Assembly: GCF_018129685.1 (NCBI RefSeq)
Contig: NZ_JAFCLG010000006.1
Location: 1-64,000, forward strand
Direction of reading: 5' to 3'
Source: Bradyrhizobium manausense
GTDB lineage: Bacteria; Pseudomonadota; Alphaproteobacteria; Rhizobiales; Xanthobacteraceae
DNA: 64,000 nt
In this document: in pieces, positions 34,185 through 42,281 of the stretch
Position numbering within the stretch: the stretch's first letter is position 1
Layout of the letters: every line of letters starts with the position of its first letter
Translations under genes and position numbers: made by a program
Notes under the pieces: model-generated
Database searches by the model: none
What the model saw: the letters and a program-made list of their open reading frames with translations, nothing else
What the model was told of the DNA's origin: nothing

Positions 34185-34212
34185 TTGACATCAGGCGGTT
34201 TCTGGCTAGGTT
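34185..34212 (+). promoter_or_regulatory. Candidate promoter of rpmG
   Basis: A consensus TTGACA at 34185-34190 is followed 16 bases later by TAGGTT (34207-34212), a weak -10. It lies 60 bases before the rpmG start at 34273. Confidence 0.4.
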
Positions 34213-34272
34213 GCCGGCCAACGCGGGCCGTTTGGCCGGCTCCAGATTCCCCTGATTTCTGAGGTTCAGAAC

Positions 34273-34440
34273 ATGGCCAAAGCGGTCACCATCAAGGTCA
34301 AGCTCGTGTCCTCGGCTGACACCGGCTTCTACTACGTCGCCAAGAAGAATTCGCGCACCATGACCGACAAGCTGGTCAAGAAGAAGTACGACCCGGTCGC
34401 GCGCAAGCACGTCGAATTCAAGGAAGCCAAGATCAAGTAA
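34273..34440 (+). CDS. rpmG: 50S ribosomal protein L33
   Basis: L33 (55 aa) is a small protein of the large ribosomal subunit, near the exit site for tRNA. The sequence starts 'MAKAVTIKVKLVSSADTGFYY', then 'KNSRTMTDKLVKKKYDP' and 'KHVEFKEAKIK', matching the non-zinc (cysteine-free) form of the family, the form that needs no zinc. The ATG at 34273 is preceded by GAGG about ten bases upstream. A consensus -35 element and a GC hairpin terminator bracket this single-gene unit. Confidence 0.96.
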   Translation: MAKAVTIKVKLVSSADTGFYYVAKKNSRTMTDKLVKKKYDPVARKHVEFKEAKIK

Positions 34441-34464
34441 GATCGCGGAACGCTGCAGACTTTG

Positions 34465-34494
34465 CGGGGCCCTTGCGGGCCCCGTTTTCGTTTG
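34465..34494 (+). terminator. Rho-independent terminator of rpmG
   Basis: CGGGGCCC (34465-34472) and GGGCCCCG (34477-34484) form a perfect 8-bp stem with a four-base loop, followed by TTTTCGTTT. It is 24 bases past the rpmG stop. Confidence 0.88.
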
Positions 34495-34625
34495 GGCTCC
34501 GTCATCGATGACGGCAGTGTCTGTGCTGTCAACGCCAGCCTCGCGAAATCCTGGCGTGGTTGGAATGAGGGGCCTCGCTGACTTCGATTGCGGGGTGGAC
34601 ACGAATTCCACCGCTCCAACCCTCC

Positions 34626-36470
34626 ATGAATCGCAGAGAGCGCCGGGCCGCCGCGGCCAGACAATCCGGAAAGGTCACGCCGGCCGCCCTCGTCCGGGCG
34701 GGCTTTGCGCATTTTCAATCGGGACGTATGGCCGAGGCCGAACTCTGCTGCCAGCAGGCGCTGACGCTGGACGAGCAACATCCCGACGCCCTCCATCTGC
34801 TCGGCGTGCTCTGTTTCCATGCGCAGCAGCCCGATGCCGCCGTGGAATGGATCGGCCGCGCGGTCCGGCAGGCGCCGAAGCCAGAGTACGTCCTGAGTCT
34901 GGCGACGGTGCTGGAGCGCCAGGGGCGGCTCGAAGACGCACAGCAACACTATAGCCACGCCCTGCGCCTCAAACCTGAGGATGCCGGCCTCTGGAATCAC
35001 GTCGGCAATCTGCTCTGGCAACTCGAGCGCAAGGACGAGGCCGCGCAACACCTGCAGCAGGCGCTGAAGCTCAATCCGCATTATTGGGAGGCCGCGCACA
35101 ACGGCGGCATGCTGCTGTTCGAGCTCGGCCGGCATGCGGACGCCGTGCAGTGCTTCGATGTTGCAGAGAGACTCGGTCCAAGCTCCGCAGCGCTGCATCA
35201 AATGCGCGCCGTCTGCCTCTCGGCGCTGAACCGCTTCGAGGATGCAGAGGCCGACTACGAAAGATCCATCGCGCTGGATCCGGGCCTTGCGGAGACCCAC
35301 AACAATCTCGGCCTGCTGCATTGGCGCTTCGGCCGGCTGGAACAGGCCTTCGCCTGTTTCGACCGGGCACTCGTGCTTCGCCCGGATTTCCATGCCGTGC
35401 TCAACAACAAGGCCGTCGTCCTGTTGCATCTGCAATTGATCGACGAAGCCTTCGCGACCCTGCACAGATCGCTCGCGGCCGCGCCAGACGATGCGCAGAC
35501 GCTGTTCTATCTGGCGACGCTTCAGCTCCTGACCGGCGATTTCGAGCGCGGCTGGCTCGCACGCGAAGCGCGTTGGCGACTTCCGTCCGTCGGTCTGGTC
35601 GATCGCGGCTTTGCTCAGCCGCTTTGGCGTGGCGACCAGCCCATCGCAGGCAAGACCATCCTGCTTCACTCCGACGAGGGATTGGGTGACGCGATTCAGT
35701 TCGCCCGCTATGTGCCCATGGTGGCCGCGCTCGGAGCCAGGGTCATCCTCGAGGTCGAGCCGCCGATCCAGCAGTTGTTGGGCGGCATCGAGGGGGTCGC
35801 AGACTGTGTCGGCCGCTGGTCCGCGCCGGCCTTCGACCTGCACTGCCCCCTGGGAACGCTGCCGCTGGCGTTCGGGACGCGGCTCGACACCATCCCGTTC
35901 GCGCAAGGCTACGTTCCCCCACCGTCGGCGGCGCGCGCAAATGCGTGGGAGAGCCGGCTTGGTCCGCGCCATCGTTTCCGCGTCGGCCTGGTCTGGGCCG
36001 GCAATCCCGATCACAAGAACGATCACAACAGATCGATGGCGCTGCGCGCGCTCGCGCCGCTGCTGGATTGCGATGCCCAGTTCGTCTCCCTGCAAAAAGG
36101 CGTCCGGGATCAAGACAAGACCTTCCTCGCCGAGCGGCCCGACATCGTCGACCTCACGCAACATCTGACGGATTTCAGCGAAACCGCCGCCCTGATCTCG
36201 TGCCTCGATCTTGTGATCACCGTCGACACCAGTGTCGCGCATCTTGCCGGCGCGCTCGGCGCTGCGGTCTGGACGCTGCTGCCTTTCAACCCCGACTGGC
36301 GCTGGCTGCGCGATCGCGACGACAGTCCCTGGTATCGGTCGATGCGCCTGTTCAGGCAGCCGGCGCGCGGTGACTGGGCCAGCGTCGTGGAGACTGTTCG
36401 CACCGAGCTCGAGCGGCATGTGGCCACGTCGCGATCAAGGCAGGGTCACACTTCGCTCCTGCCGGCGTAA
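34626..36470 (+). CDS. TPR-repeat protein with a C-terminal glycosyltransferase-like domain
   Basis: A protein of 614 aa. Residues about 20-300 hold a run of tetratricopeptide repeats ('AGFAHFQSGRMAEAELCCQQALTLDEQHPDAL', 'NHVGNLLWQLERKDEAAQHLQQAL', 'NNLGLLHWRFGRLEQAFACFDRAL'). From about residue 340 a glycosyltransferase-B-like domain follows ('KTILLHSDEGLGDAIQFARYVPMVAALG', 'GLVWAGNPDHKNDHNRSMALRAL', 'VDTSVAHLAGALGAAVWTLLPFNPDW'). The order matches bacterial GT41/GT9-type TPR glycosyltransferases. No signal peptide. It follows rpmG but is probably a separate unit. The sugar donor and acceptor are unknown. Confidence 0.88.
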   Translation: MNRRERRAAAARQSGKVTPAALVRAGFAHFQSGRMAEAELCCQQALTLDEQHPDALHLLGVLCFHAQQPDAAVEWIGRAVRQAPKPEYVLSLATVLERQGRLEDAQQHYSHALRLKPEDAGLWNHVGNLLWQLERKDEAAQHLQQALKLNPHYWEAAHNGGMLLFELGRHADAVQCFDVAERLGPSSAALHQMRAVCLSALNRFEDAEADYERSIALDPGLAETHNNLGLLHWRFGRLEQAFACFDRALVLRPDFHAVLNNKAVVLLHLQLIDEAFATLHRSLAAAPDDAQTLFYLATLQLLTGDFERGWLAREARWRLPSVGLVDRGFAQPLWRGDQPIAGKTILLHSDEGLGDAIQFARYVPMVAALGARVILEVEPPIQQLLGGIEGVADCVGRWSAPAFDLHCPLGTLPLAFGTRLDTIPFAQGYVPPPSAARANAWESRLGPRHRFRVGLVWAGNPDHKNDHNRSMALRALAPLLDCDAQFVSLQKGVRDQDKTFLAERPDIVDLTQHLTDFSETAALISCLDLVITVDTSVAHLAGALGAAVWTLLPFNPDWRWLRDRDDSPWYRSMRLFRQPARGDWASVVETVRTELERHVATSRSRQGHTSLLPA

Positions 36471-36560
36471 GCCAACGCGAAACGCGGTTGCCGGAAAAAG
36501 AGAGAGGCCGCCGAGCAGATGCCGGCAGCCCCCTGTGTTGTAAGGCCTCAGGCGAGACCA

Positions 36561-36896
36561 TCAACGGCCGGTCGGATCCTGGCTGCGCCCCGGACGAGGA
36601 TTCTGGGGTCCGCCCTGCCCGGCACCGGTTCCACCCGCGTTTCCGGAACTTGCAGCGCCACCGCCCATGCCGCTCGTGCCGCTGCTCGCTCCGGTGCCAC
36701 CCATGCCCGCGCCACCCATGCCCGCGCCGCCCGTGCCAGCGCCACCGGTGCCAGCGCCGGCGCTCGCACCGGCTCCGCCGGCACCTGCACCGGCTCCACC
36801 ACCCGCCCCGCCGCCGCCGGCCTGGGCGTGAGCGAAACCGATCGACGCGCCGGCCAACAACGCGCACACAGCAACCGAGAAAATAGTCTTCCGCAT
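36561..36896 (-). CDS. Glycine/alanine-rich secreted protein
   Basis: A 111-aa protein with a clear signal peptide ('KTIFSVAVCALLAGASIGFAHAQ', cleavage after HA). The mature part is almost only glycine, alanine and serine in GAG, GTGGAG and GMGGAG repeats, with a proline-rich end. ATG 36896 has GGAG upstream with good spacing; TTG 36902 is an alternative. The low-complexity repeats suggest an unstructured or surface-associated protein. The DNA behind it (about 36690-36800) shows short in-frame tandem repeats, so length may vary between strains. I name no family. Confidence 0.72.
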   Translation of the reverse strand: MRKTIFSVAVCALLAGASIGFAHAQAGGGGAGGGAGAGAGGAGASAGAGTGGAGTGGAGMGGAGMGGTGASSGTSGMGGGAASSGNAGGTGAGQGGPQNPRPGRSQDPTGR

Positions 36897-37206
36897 GTTC
36901 AACTCCGTTTGAGGTTGTGCCCGTCAACCGAAGTTGCACGCGGTCGTTCCTAAGCGCTCACGACAAGCTGTGCCAATTCTTTCAGGAACGATGTCGCGCC
37001 GCAGAAGTGCTGGTGGCGGGAACAGATCTTGAGCGACCGCCAGCCGCCGACTATGTTCCAAACCGTCAGCTTTTCAGCCGCCGTCGACCGGCGTGATCGA
37101 GGATCATATGCTCATCGCCCAACGGATTGTCTTCATGGTCGGGCGTTTTCCCGCGGTGCGCGGCGGGGGTGAGGTTCGGACGGCCGGCTCCGCAACGGAT
37201 GCGCGC
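36897..37206. other. Divergent region between the glycine-rich gene and DUF3551
   Basis: 310 bases hold the start regions of both genes. I see no further gene and no clear promoter consensus. Confidence 0.4.
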
Positions 37207-37482
37207 ATGATGGTGCGCACGCTCCCCCTGCTCCTCATCGCGGCGATCGCAATGTTCGCTCCCGCTCCGGCCGTAGCTCAGCGCTTCAACGGCAACTATC
37301 CGGTTTGTATTCAGCAATGGGAGTGGGGCGGCGGCAACTGGATCTCGTGCCGATTCACATCGTGGGACGAGTGTCGCGCGAACACTGTCGGCCTTCCCGC
37401 CATGTGCTTGCAGAATCCTTACGTTCAGCAGTCGCCCGTCCAGCAGCCGCCGCGTCCAGTCCGCGCTCCGCGTCCCCGATAA
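37207..37482 (+). CDS. DUF3551 family secreted protein
   Basis: A small exported protein (91 aa). The signal peptide is clear ('RTLPLLLIAAIAMFAPAPAVA'), and the mature part, 'YPVCIQQWEWGGGNWISCRFTSWDECRANTVGLPAMCLQNPY', carries the four cysteines and aromatic pattern of DUF3551, a family largely found in Bradyrhizobium and relatives. The C-terminus is proline/arginine-rich. The first of two consecutive ATGs (37207) is taken as the start, since it gives a normal signal peptide; a longer in-frame reading begins at 37093. The role is unknown. The family is secreted and disulphide-bonded. Confidence 0.82.
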   Translation: MMVRTLPLLLIAAIAMFAPAPAVAQRFNGNYPVCIQQWEWGGGNWISCRFTSWDECRANTVGLPAMCLQNPYVQQSPVQQPPRPVRAPRPR

Positions 37483-37493
37483 GCTTGCCCGCG

Positions 37494-38732
37494 TCACGCC
37501 GTCCGCAGCACCGGCGACGGCGGCTGCGACGGCCGGATCAGCGCGAACGCCACCTGGATGATGCCGCCGGCCAATCCCAGCGCCACGCCGATGCGCCAGG
37601 CCATGGTGTAGGAGCCGAGCGAATCGTAGATCAGCCCTCCTCCATAGGCGCCGAGGAAGCTGCCGATCTGGTGGCTCATGAAGGCGAGGCCCTGGATCAT
37701 GGCCTGCCAGCGCAGGCCGAACATCTCGGCGACGGCGCCTGCGACCAGCGGGCCGACGCCCATCCAGAGGAAGCCCATGATGGCGCCGAACAGCAGCGTC
37801 GTGGCCGGCGTCGCCGGCAGCATGAAGTACCAGGCGAGCGCGATCGAACGGAAGATGTAGATCGCCCCAAGCAGCGCCAGCTTGTTCCAGCGCTGGCCGG
37901 CCCAGCCGAAGAACAGCGAGCCAAGCACGTTGAAGCCGCCGATCATGCCGAGCGTCTGCGCGCTCAACATCGGATCGAGGCCGCAGATCGCCAGGTACGA
38001 CGGCAGATGCGTGGTGAGGAACACCAGCTGCATGCCGCAGACCAGGTAGGCACAGGTCATCACCGCGAAGGAGGCATTGCCGAACGCGGTCCTGGCGACG
38101 CTCGCAGCGGAGACATCGCCGATGTCATCGGCGGCAGGCTTCGGCAGCGGGATCCTGTCGACGCTCCCGGCGTACAGGGCAGCCGGGATCATCAGCACCG
38201 ACATGACGACGAAGCCGGCGAGGCCGATACGCCAGCCAAAGCCTTCGTTGAGCATCTGCCCGATCGGCGCCGACAGCAGCGCACCGAGCGAGCCAGCGCC
38301 GGAGACGATACCGAGCACGGTCGAGCGCACGGTTGCGGGCACGGCCCGCGCCGCCACCGACATCGCGATCGCATTCGCCGTGCAGGCGAGCGAGGTGCCG
38401 ATCAGCACGCCGGCGCCGATCATGATGCTGACGAGGCCGTTCGCGGTCGCCATCAGGGCGAGGCCCGCAATGTACATCAGCGCGCCCGCGATCATGATCG
38501 GGCGGAAGCCGTAGCGCACGGTCAGCGCGCCGGCGAGCGGCTGGAGGAAACCCCAGGCGAGGTTCTGCACGGCGAGCGCCAGCGTGAAATCCGACACCGA
38601 AAGATGGATGTCGTGCGTCAGCGGCTGCATGAAGATGCCGAGCGACTGCCGCAGCCCCATGCTCAGCGTCAGCATGATCGAAGCGCCGATCAGGATCGGC
38701 AAGGTCGGGCGCAGGATCTGCAACAGGGGCAT
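37494..38732 (-). CDS. MFS transporter
   Basis: A 412-aa transporter of the major facilitator superfamily, with about twelve helices. The N-half has 'LTLSMGLRQSLGIFMQPLTHD' and the loop 'GALTVRYGFRPIMIAG', and the second half has 'GFNVLGSLFFGWAGQRWNKL' and 'MGFLWMGVGPLVAGAVAEMFGLRW'. Monocarboxylate- or sugar-type members of the superfamily have a similar layout; the substrate cannot be told. ATG 38732 has GGGAG upstream. It is divergent from a TetR regulator with two operator-like palindromes between, so it is most likely repressed by TetR and induced by its ligand. Confidence 0.92.
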   Translation of the reverse strand: MPLLQILRPTLPILIGASIMLTLSMGLRQSLGIFMQPLTHDIHLSVSDFTLALAVQNLAWGFLQPLAGALTVRYGFRPIMIAGALMYIAGLALMATANGLVSIMIGAGVLIGTSLACTANAIAMSVAARAVPATVRSTVLGIVSGAGSLGALLSAPIGQMLNEGFGWRIGLAGFVVMSVLMIPAALYAGSVDRIPLPKPAADDIGDVSAASVARTAFGNASFAVMTCAYLVCGMQLVFLTTHLPSYLAICGLDPMLSAQTLGMIGGFNVLGSLFFGWAGQRWNKLALLGAIYIFRSIALAWYFMLPATPATTLLFGAIMGFLWMGVGPLVAGAVAEMFGLRWQAMIQGLAFMSHQIGSFLGAYGGGLIYDSLGSYTMAWRIGVALGLAGGIIQVAFALIRPSQPPSPVLRTA

Positions 38733-38792
38733 TCTTGTTCTCCCTCGTGGGCGCAGAACGCGCGCCGGCATCCGCAATACACTTGATTTTGG

Positions 38793-38810
38793 TTACACAG
38801 ACCTGTGTAA
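38793..38810. promoter_or_regulatory. TetR operator copy 1 (18-bp palindrome)
   Basis: TTACACAG-AC-CTGTGTAA is a palindrome with perfect 8-base arms. It lies upstream of the MFS gene's start. Confidence 0.85.
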
Positions 38811-38846
38811 TTAGTCTATAGAAGGGCCGTGCTGTCAAGCCGCTTG

Positions 38847-38864
38847 TTACACAGGTCTGTGTTA
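38847..38864. promoter_or_regulatory. TetR operator copy 2, overlapping the tetR start
   Basis: TTACACAG-GT-CTGTGTTA repeats the first palindrome, centred 54 bases further on, with one mismatch in the right arm. Its last base is the A of the ATG of the TetR gene at 38864, so bound repressor would cover the gene's start. This suggests tight autoregulation. Confidence 0.85.
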
Positions 38865-39472
38865 TGCCGTCCGCCGAAAAATCCGACATGAAGGAGCGAA
38901 TCCTCGAGACCGCCGACAGGCTGTTCTATCTGCAAGGCATTCGCGCCATCGGCGTCGACACCATCGCAGCCGAGATCGGCATCTCCAAGCGCACGCTCTA
39001 CAACCACTTTCCCTCCAAGGACGCGCTGATCACGGCCTATCTCGAGCGCCGCTTCGTCCACGCCCGCCCCTCCGACAAGCCGCCGGCCGAGCAGATTCTC
39101 GCCACCTTCGATTCGCTGGAGCGGCGCTTTGCTGCCAGGGATTTCCGCGGCTGCCCGTTCGTGAATGCCGTCGCCGAGCTCGGCCCCACCGACCGCAAGG
39201 TGAAGAAGATCGCGATCGCCTTCAAGGAAAGCCGCCGCGTCTGGTTTCGCGAGCGGCTGAACGAGCTTGGCGTTGCCGATGCGGATGCGCTCGCAACCCA
39301 GCTCGTGCTGCTGGTCGATGGCTCCATCGCCCAGGACCTGGTGCGTGACGACCCCGCCATGGCGCGCGCGGCGAAGGAAGCCGCGAAGGTGCTGCTGCGG
39401 AATGCGGGGGTGGACGTGGGGGATGAGGCAGCAAGGCCAGCGCCTGTGAAGAGCAAGCGGGCGCTCCAATAA
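38864..39472 (+). CDS. TetR-family transcriptional regulator
   Basis: A TetR repressor of 202 aa. The N-terminal helix-turn-helix is clear: 'KERILETADRLFYLQGIRAIGVDTIAAEIGISKRTLYNHFPSKDALI' (about residues 10-56). The C-terminal ligand domain has 'FRGCPFVNAVAELGPTD' and a hydrophobic helix 'ATQLVLLVDGSIAQDL', as in the TetR_C subgroup seen with efflux proteins. It is divergent from the MFS transporter. Two almost identical palindromes lie between them; the second touches its own start codon, so it probably represses itself and the transporter. Confidence 0.95.
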   Translation: MPSAEKSDMKERILETADRLFYLQGIRAIGVDTIAAEIGISKRTLYNHFPSKDALITAYLERRFVHARPSDKPPAEQILATFDSLERRFAARDFRGCPFVNAVAELGPTDRKVKKIAIAFKESRRVWFRERLNELGVADADALATQLVLLVDGSIAQDLVRDDPAMARAAKEAAKVLLRNAGVDVGDEAARPAPVKSKRALQ

Positions 39473-39494
39473 TCGCTGTCGCCGTATCCCTCCC

Positions 39495-39597
39495 TGTCAT
39501 CACCCGCGAAAGCGGGTGATCCAGTATTCCAGAGACGGCTATGATTGAATCGAGATGCCGCGGCGTACTGGATTCCCCGCTTTCGCGGGGAATGACA
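39495..39597. repeat. Palindromic repeat, family C
   Basis: The left part TGTCATCACCCGCGAAAGCGGGTGATCC-like and the right part GGATTCCCCGCTTTCGCGGGGAATGACA-like form an inverted repeat, each arm itself a hairpin. It lies between the convergent TetR and 171-aa membrane protein genes. Confidence 0.8.
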
Positions 39598-39679
39598 ACG
39601 GAGTTTGTGGCGCTAGCGACGGCACACGGCCTTCACGCCGCCTGCGCCACCACGCGATTGCGGCCGTCGTGTTCTCCTC

Positions 39680-40195
39680 CTAGGATCGGTCCGGAATGTA
39701 AGCGTTCGCAACGCGAGAAATTTCGTTGCTGTCAGCATCCAGAATGCTCGCGTCCAAGAGAATAGCTGCTCCCCAAATACCGTAGCCGGTCGCCCATGTG
39801 AGCCTGGCCGCTGGCCGTAGAGAGAGCTTTTGACTGAACGCGGGGTCGATCACAAGCCTAACGCCGGTTGTGTTTCTTGATTTGTAAGGAATGTACGACG
39901 AAACCGATTGGATCACGTTCCACGGTATGGCCGTGGACGTCAGTCGCGTGTCCTTGAAACCCGTTGCGTCAATTGAAACGACAACATGCCCCCTCGCCGT
40001 CAGCAAGAGATAGGAAACCTTTAGTGCTGCACCCGTCATCGCCGTAGCCAAAACGTAGTTGGTGATGGTGAACCAGACCTGGCCCCGCATCTGCGTGGCG
40101 ACGAACCAAAACAACAGTGCAAGGCCGCCGTAGAGGCCCACGCGACTTAGCAACGCAAGAACCGAATAACGGGCGTTGAGCGTTTGGTCGGTCAT
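39680..40195 (-). CDS. Hypothetical membrane protein (STM3941-like)
   Basis: A 171-aa protein with two hydrophobic helices in the first 65 residues ('SVLALLSRVGLYGGLALLFWFVA' and 'ITNYVLATAMTGAALKVSYLLLT') and a beta-rich cytoplasmic half ('VVVSIDATGFKDTRLTSTAIPWNVIQSVSSY' and 'VRLVIDPAFSQKLSLRP'). The layout matches STM3941/PH-like small membrane proteins, of unknown role. ATG at 40195. It is convergent with the TetR gene and precedes pleD on the same strand, with its stop in the repeat region. Base composition (AT-richer than neighbours) hints at a later arrival. Confidence 0.72.
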   Translation of the reverse strand: MTDQTLNARYSVLALLSRVGLYGGLALLFWFVATQMRGQVWFTITNYVLATAMTGAALKVSYLLLTARGHVVVSIDATGFKDTRLTSTAIPWNVIQSVSSYIPYKSRNTTGVRLVIDPAFSQKLSLRPAARLTWATGYGIWGAAILLDASILDADSNEISRVANAYIPDRS

Positions 40196-40278
40196 CGCAG
40201 GTCCCTGTGGCGCAACGGACGGGCCTGCCTTCCTACCTCAAACCCTGCAAGAATGCGACCAAGGTGTCGCGAGCCCCC

Positions 40279-41652
40279 TCACGCCGCGTGCGACACCACC
40301 CGATTTCGCCCGTCGTGCTTGGCGCGATACAGCGCCGTGTCGGCGCGCTTGAGCACGTCGGCCACGGCCTCGCCTTTCTGCTCAAGCGTGGTGAGGCCGA
40401 TCGAGATCGTGACCTCGACGCGCTTGGTGCCCTTGTGGATGACGAAAGGCTCGCCGGCGATCGAGCGGCGCAGGCGCTCGGCGACCATGCCGGCAACGTG
40501 CAGATCCGTCTCCGGCATCACGATGACGAACTCCTCGCCGCCGTAGCGGCAGGCCAGATCGATGCCGCGGATCGACTTGCGCACGCGCACCGCGAATTCG
40601 CGCAGCACGTCGTCGCCGCCGTCATGGCCGAAATTGTCGTTGATCGACTTGAAATAGTCGATGTCCAGGATCATCAGCGCCAGCGGCTTGCCGCGCGTGG
40701 CGGCCTGCTCGGCGAGCGTCGCCAGATGGCTTTCCATGTAGCGGCGGTTGTGCAGGCCGGTGAGCGCGTCGGTGATCGCCATCTCGATCGAGTTCTGCAC
40801 GTTGTCGCGCAAATGATCGGTGTAGCGGCGACGGCGGATCTGGGTGCGGGCGCGCGCCAGCAGCTCGGTCTTGTCGATCGGGCGCAGCAGATAGTCGTTG
40901 ACGCCGATCTCGAGACCGCGCAGCAGACGCGTGGAGTTTTCCGCTTCCGCGATCGCCAGGATCGGCACGTGACGCGTGCGCTCCAGCGAGCGGGCCTGGC
41001 TGCACAGCCTGAGGCCGTCGAAATTGTTCAGGTCGAGCGAGACGATCAAGAGATCGTAGTTGCCCTCGGCGGCGTGGAACAGCGCCTCGGTCGGGTTGGG
41101 CTCGACGTCGACGGTGTGTTCGGCGGCAAGGATGGCCGCGAGCCGCTCATAGGAGGCCTCGCGGTCGTCGACCAGCAGGATGCGGCCGCCCTTGCCGGTG
41201 TCGGCGATGGCGCTGCGCTCGGGCGCCTGCATGCCGATCTCGAGCGAGGTGATGGCGCGCATGCGCAATTCATCCGTCATCATCTTCAGCCGCGTCAGCG
41301 AGCGGACGCGCGCGATCAGCACGACGTCGGAGACGGGTTTTGTCAGGAAGTCGTCGGCGCCGGCTTCCAGGCCGCGGTTGCGGTCGGACGGGCTGTCGAG
41401 CGCGGTGACCATCACCACGGGAATGTGGTGCGTGGCCGGATCGGTCTTGAGGCGGCGGCAGACTTCGAAGCCGTCCATGTCGGGCATCATCACGTCGAGC
41501 AGGATGATGTCGCACTCGGCGCGGCAGGCCAGCGCCAGCGCCTCGGTGCCGTTCGAGGCGGTCATCACGTCGAAATATTCGGCCGAAAGACGGGCCTCGA
41601 GCAGCTTGACGTTGGCGGGAACGTCATCGACGACGAGAATACGCGCGGACAC
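40279..41652 (-). CDS. pleD: PleD: diguanylate cyclase response regulator
   Basis: PleD (457 aa) makes cyclic di-GMP from two GTP when phosphorylated; in Caulobacter it drives the swarmer-to-stalked switch. The first receiver domain has the phospho-acceptor D53 in 'IILLDVMMPDMDG'. The second receiver (about residues 155-275) has serine in the aligned place of that aspartate ('LLIVSLDLNNFDG'), so it is a pseudo-receiver. The GGDEF domain has 'CRYGGEEFVIVMPE' (active GGEEF, about residue 370) and an RxxD inhibition site five residues upstream ('RGID'). ATG at 41652. It lies just downstream of divK, probably in one transcript. Confidence 0.96.
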   Translation of the reverse strand: MSARILVVDDVPANVKLLEARLSAEYFDVMTASNGTEALALACRAECDIILLDVMMPDMDGFEVCRRLKTDPATHHIPVVMVTALDSPSDRNRGLEAGADDFLTKPVSDVVLIARVRSLTRLKMMTDELRMRAITSLEIGMQAPERSAIADTGKGGRILLVDDREASYERLAAILAAEHTVDVEPNPTEALFHAAEGNYDLLIVSLDLNNFDGLRLCSQARSLERTRHVPILAIAEAENSTRLLRGLEIGVNDYLLRPIDKTELLARARTQIRRRRYTDHLRDNVQNSIEMAITDALTGLHNRRYMESHLATLAEQAATRGKPLALMILDIDYFKSINDNFGHDGGDDVLREFAVRVRKSIRGIDLACRYGGEEFVIVMPETDLHVAGMVAERLRRSIAGEPFVIHKGTKRVEVTISIGLTTLEQKGEAVADVLKRADTALYRAKHDGRNRVVSHAA

Positions 41653-41666
41653 TTTGAACTCACTTC

Positions 41667-42032
41667 CTATCCGATGAAACGCCGGACCGTCTCTATGAAT
41701 TTGCCGACCGAGATCGGCTTGGACAAATACGCCTCGCAGCCGCCCTCGCGGATGCGCTCTTCGTCGCCCTTCATCGCGAAGGCCGTGACAGCCACGACGG
41801 GTATGGAACGCAGCTCCGGATCGTCCTTGATCCAGCGCGTCACCTCGAGCCCTGACACCTGCGGCAATTGGATGTCCATCAGCACGAGGTCGGGCCGCAT
41901 CTTGCGCACGAGGTCGAGCGCCTCGTAGCCGTTGCTGGTGCCGGAGGTCTGGTAGCCGTGCGCCTCCAACAGGTCGCGGAAGAGCTTCATGTTGAGCTCG
42001 TTGTCTTCCACGATCAGGACGGTCTTAGCCAT
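41667..42032 (-). CDS. divK: DivK single-domain response regulator
   Basis: DivK (121 aa) is a receiver-only protein that, with DivJ/PleC kinases, controls cell polarity and the CtrA pathway. 'VLIVEDNELNMKLFRDLLEAHGY', phospho-acceptor D53 in 'LVLMDIQLPQVSG', 'PVVAVTAFAMKGDEERI' and 'YLSKPISVGKF' give every receiver-domain key residue. Length is exactly one domain. It is upstream of pleD with a 14-base gap, the same order as in Caulobacter. The ATG at 42032 is preceded by GGAGGG. Confidence 0.97.
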   Translation of the reverse strand: MAKTVLIVEDNELNMKLFRDLLEAHGYQTSGTSNGYEALDLVRKMRPDLVLMDIQLPQVSGLEVTRWIKDDPELRSIPVVAVTAFAMKGDEERIREGGCEAYLSKPISVGKFIETVRRFIG

Positions 42033-42281
42033 CCCGCCCTCCTGTTGGTCCCAAAGACCGCTGCATGTGACGCCTCAGGCGCCGCTTTCCGGCGCTTCGA
42101 AAACTGGATTCAAACTAGCCTCAGATTCGCTTGAGTTTCGTTAAACCCGAGGGGCCACTTTCCGCGATGTGGTTTCCAGTTGCTTGTACGGCCAGCAAGA
42201 CTCAGGCCCGAGACTCGGTCCCCAGACTCGGGCATATTCCAAAGTAGACACCGAAAGTTAACGGAAAGGCAAACCGGGCCC

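Noticed and set aside
36690..36800. CRISPR-like short direct repeats
   Set aside because: They are in-frame codon repeats of the glycine-rich gene, without unique spacers.
37305..38786. 493-codon open frame antisense to the MFS gene
   Set aside because: Rich in His, Asp, Arg and Gln with no domain; a shadow of the MFS gene.
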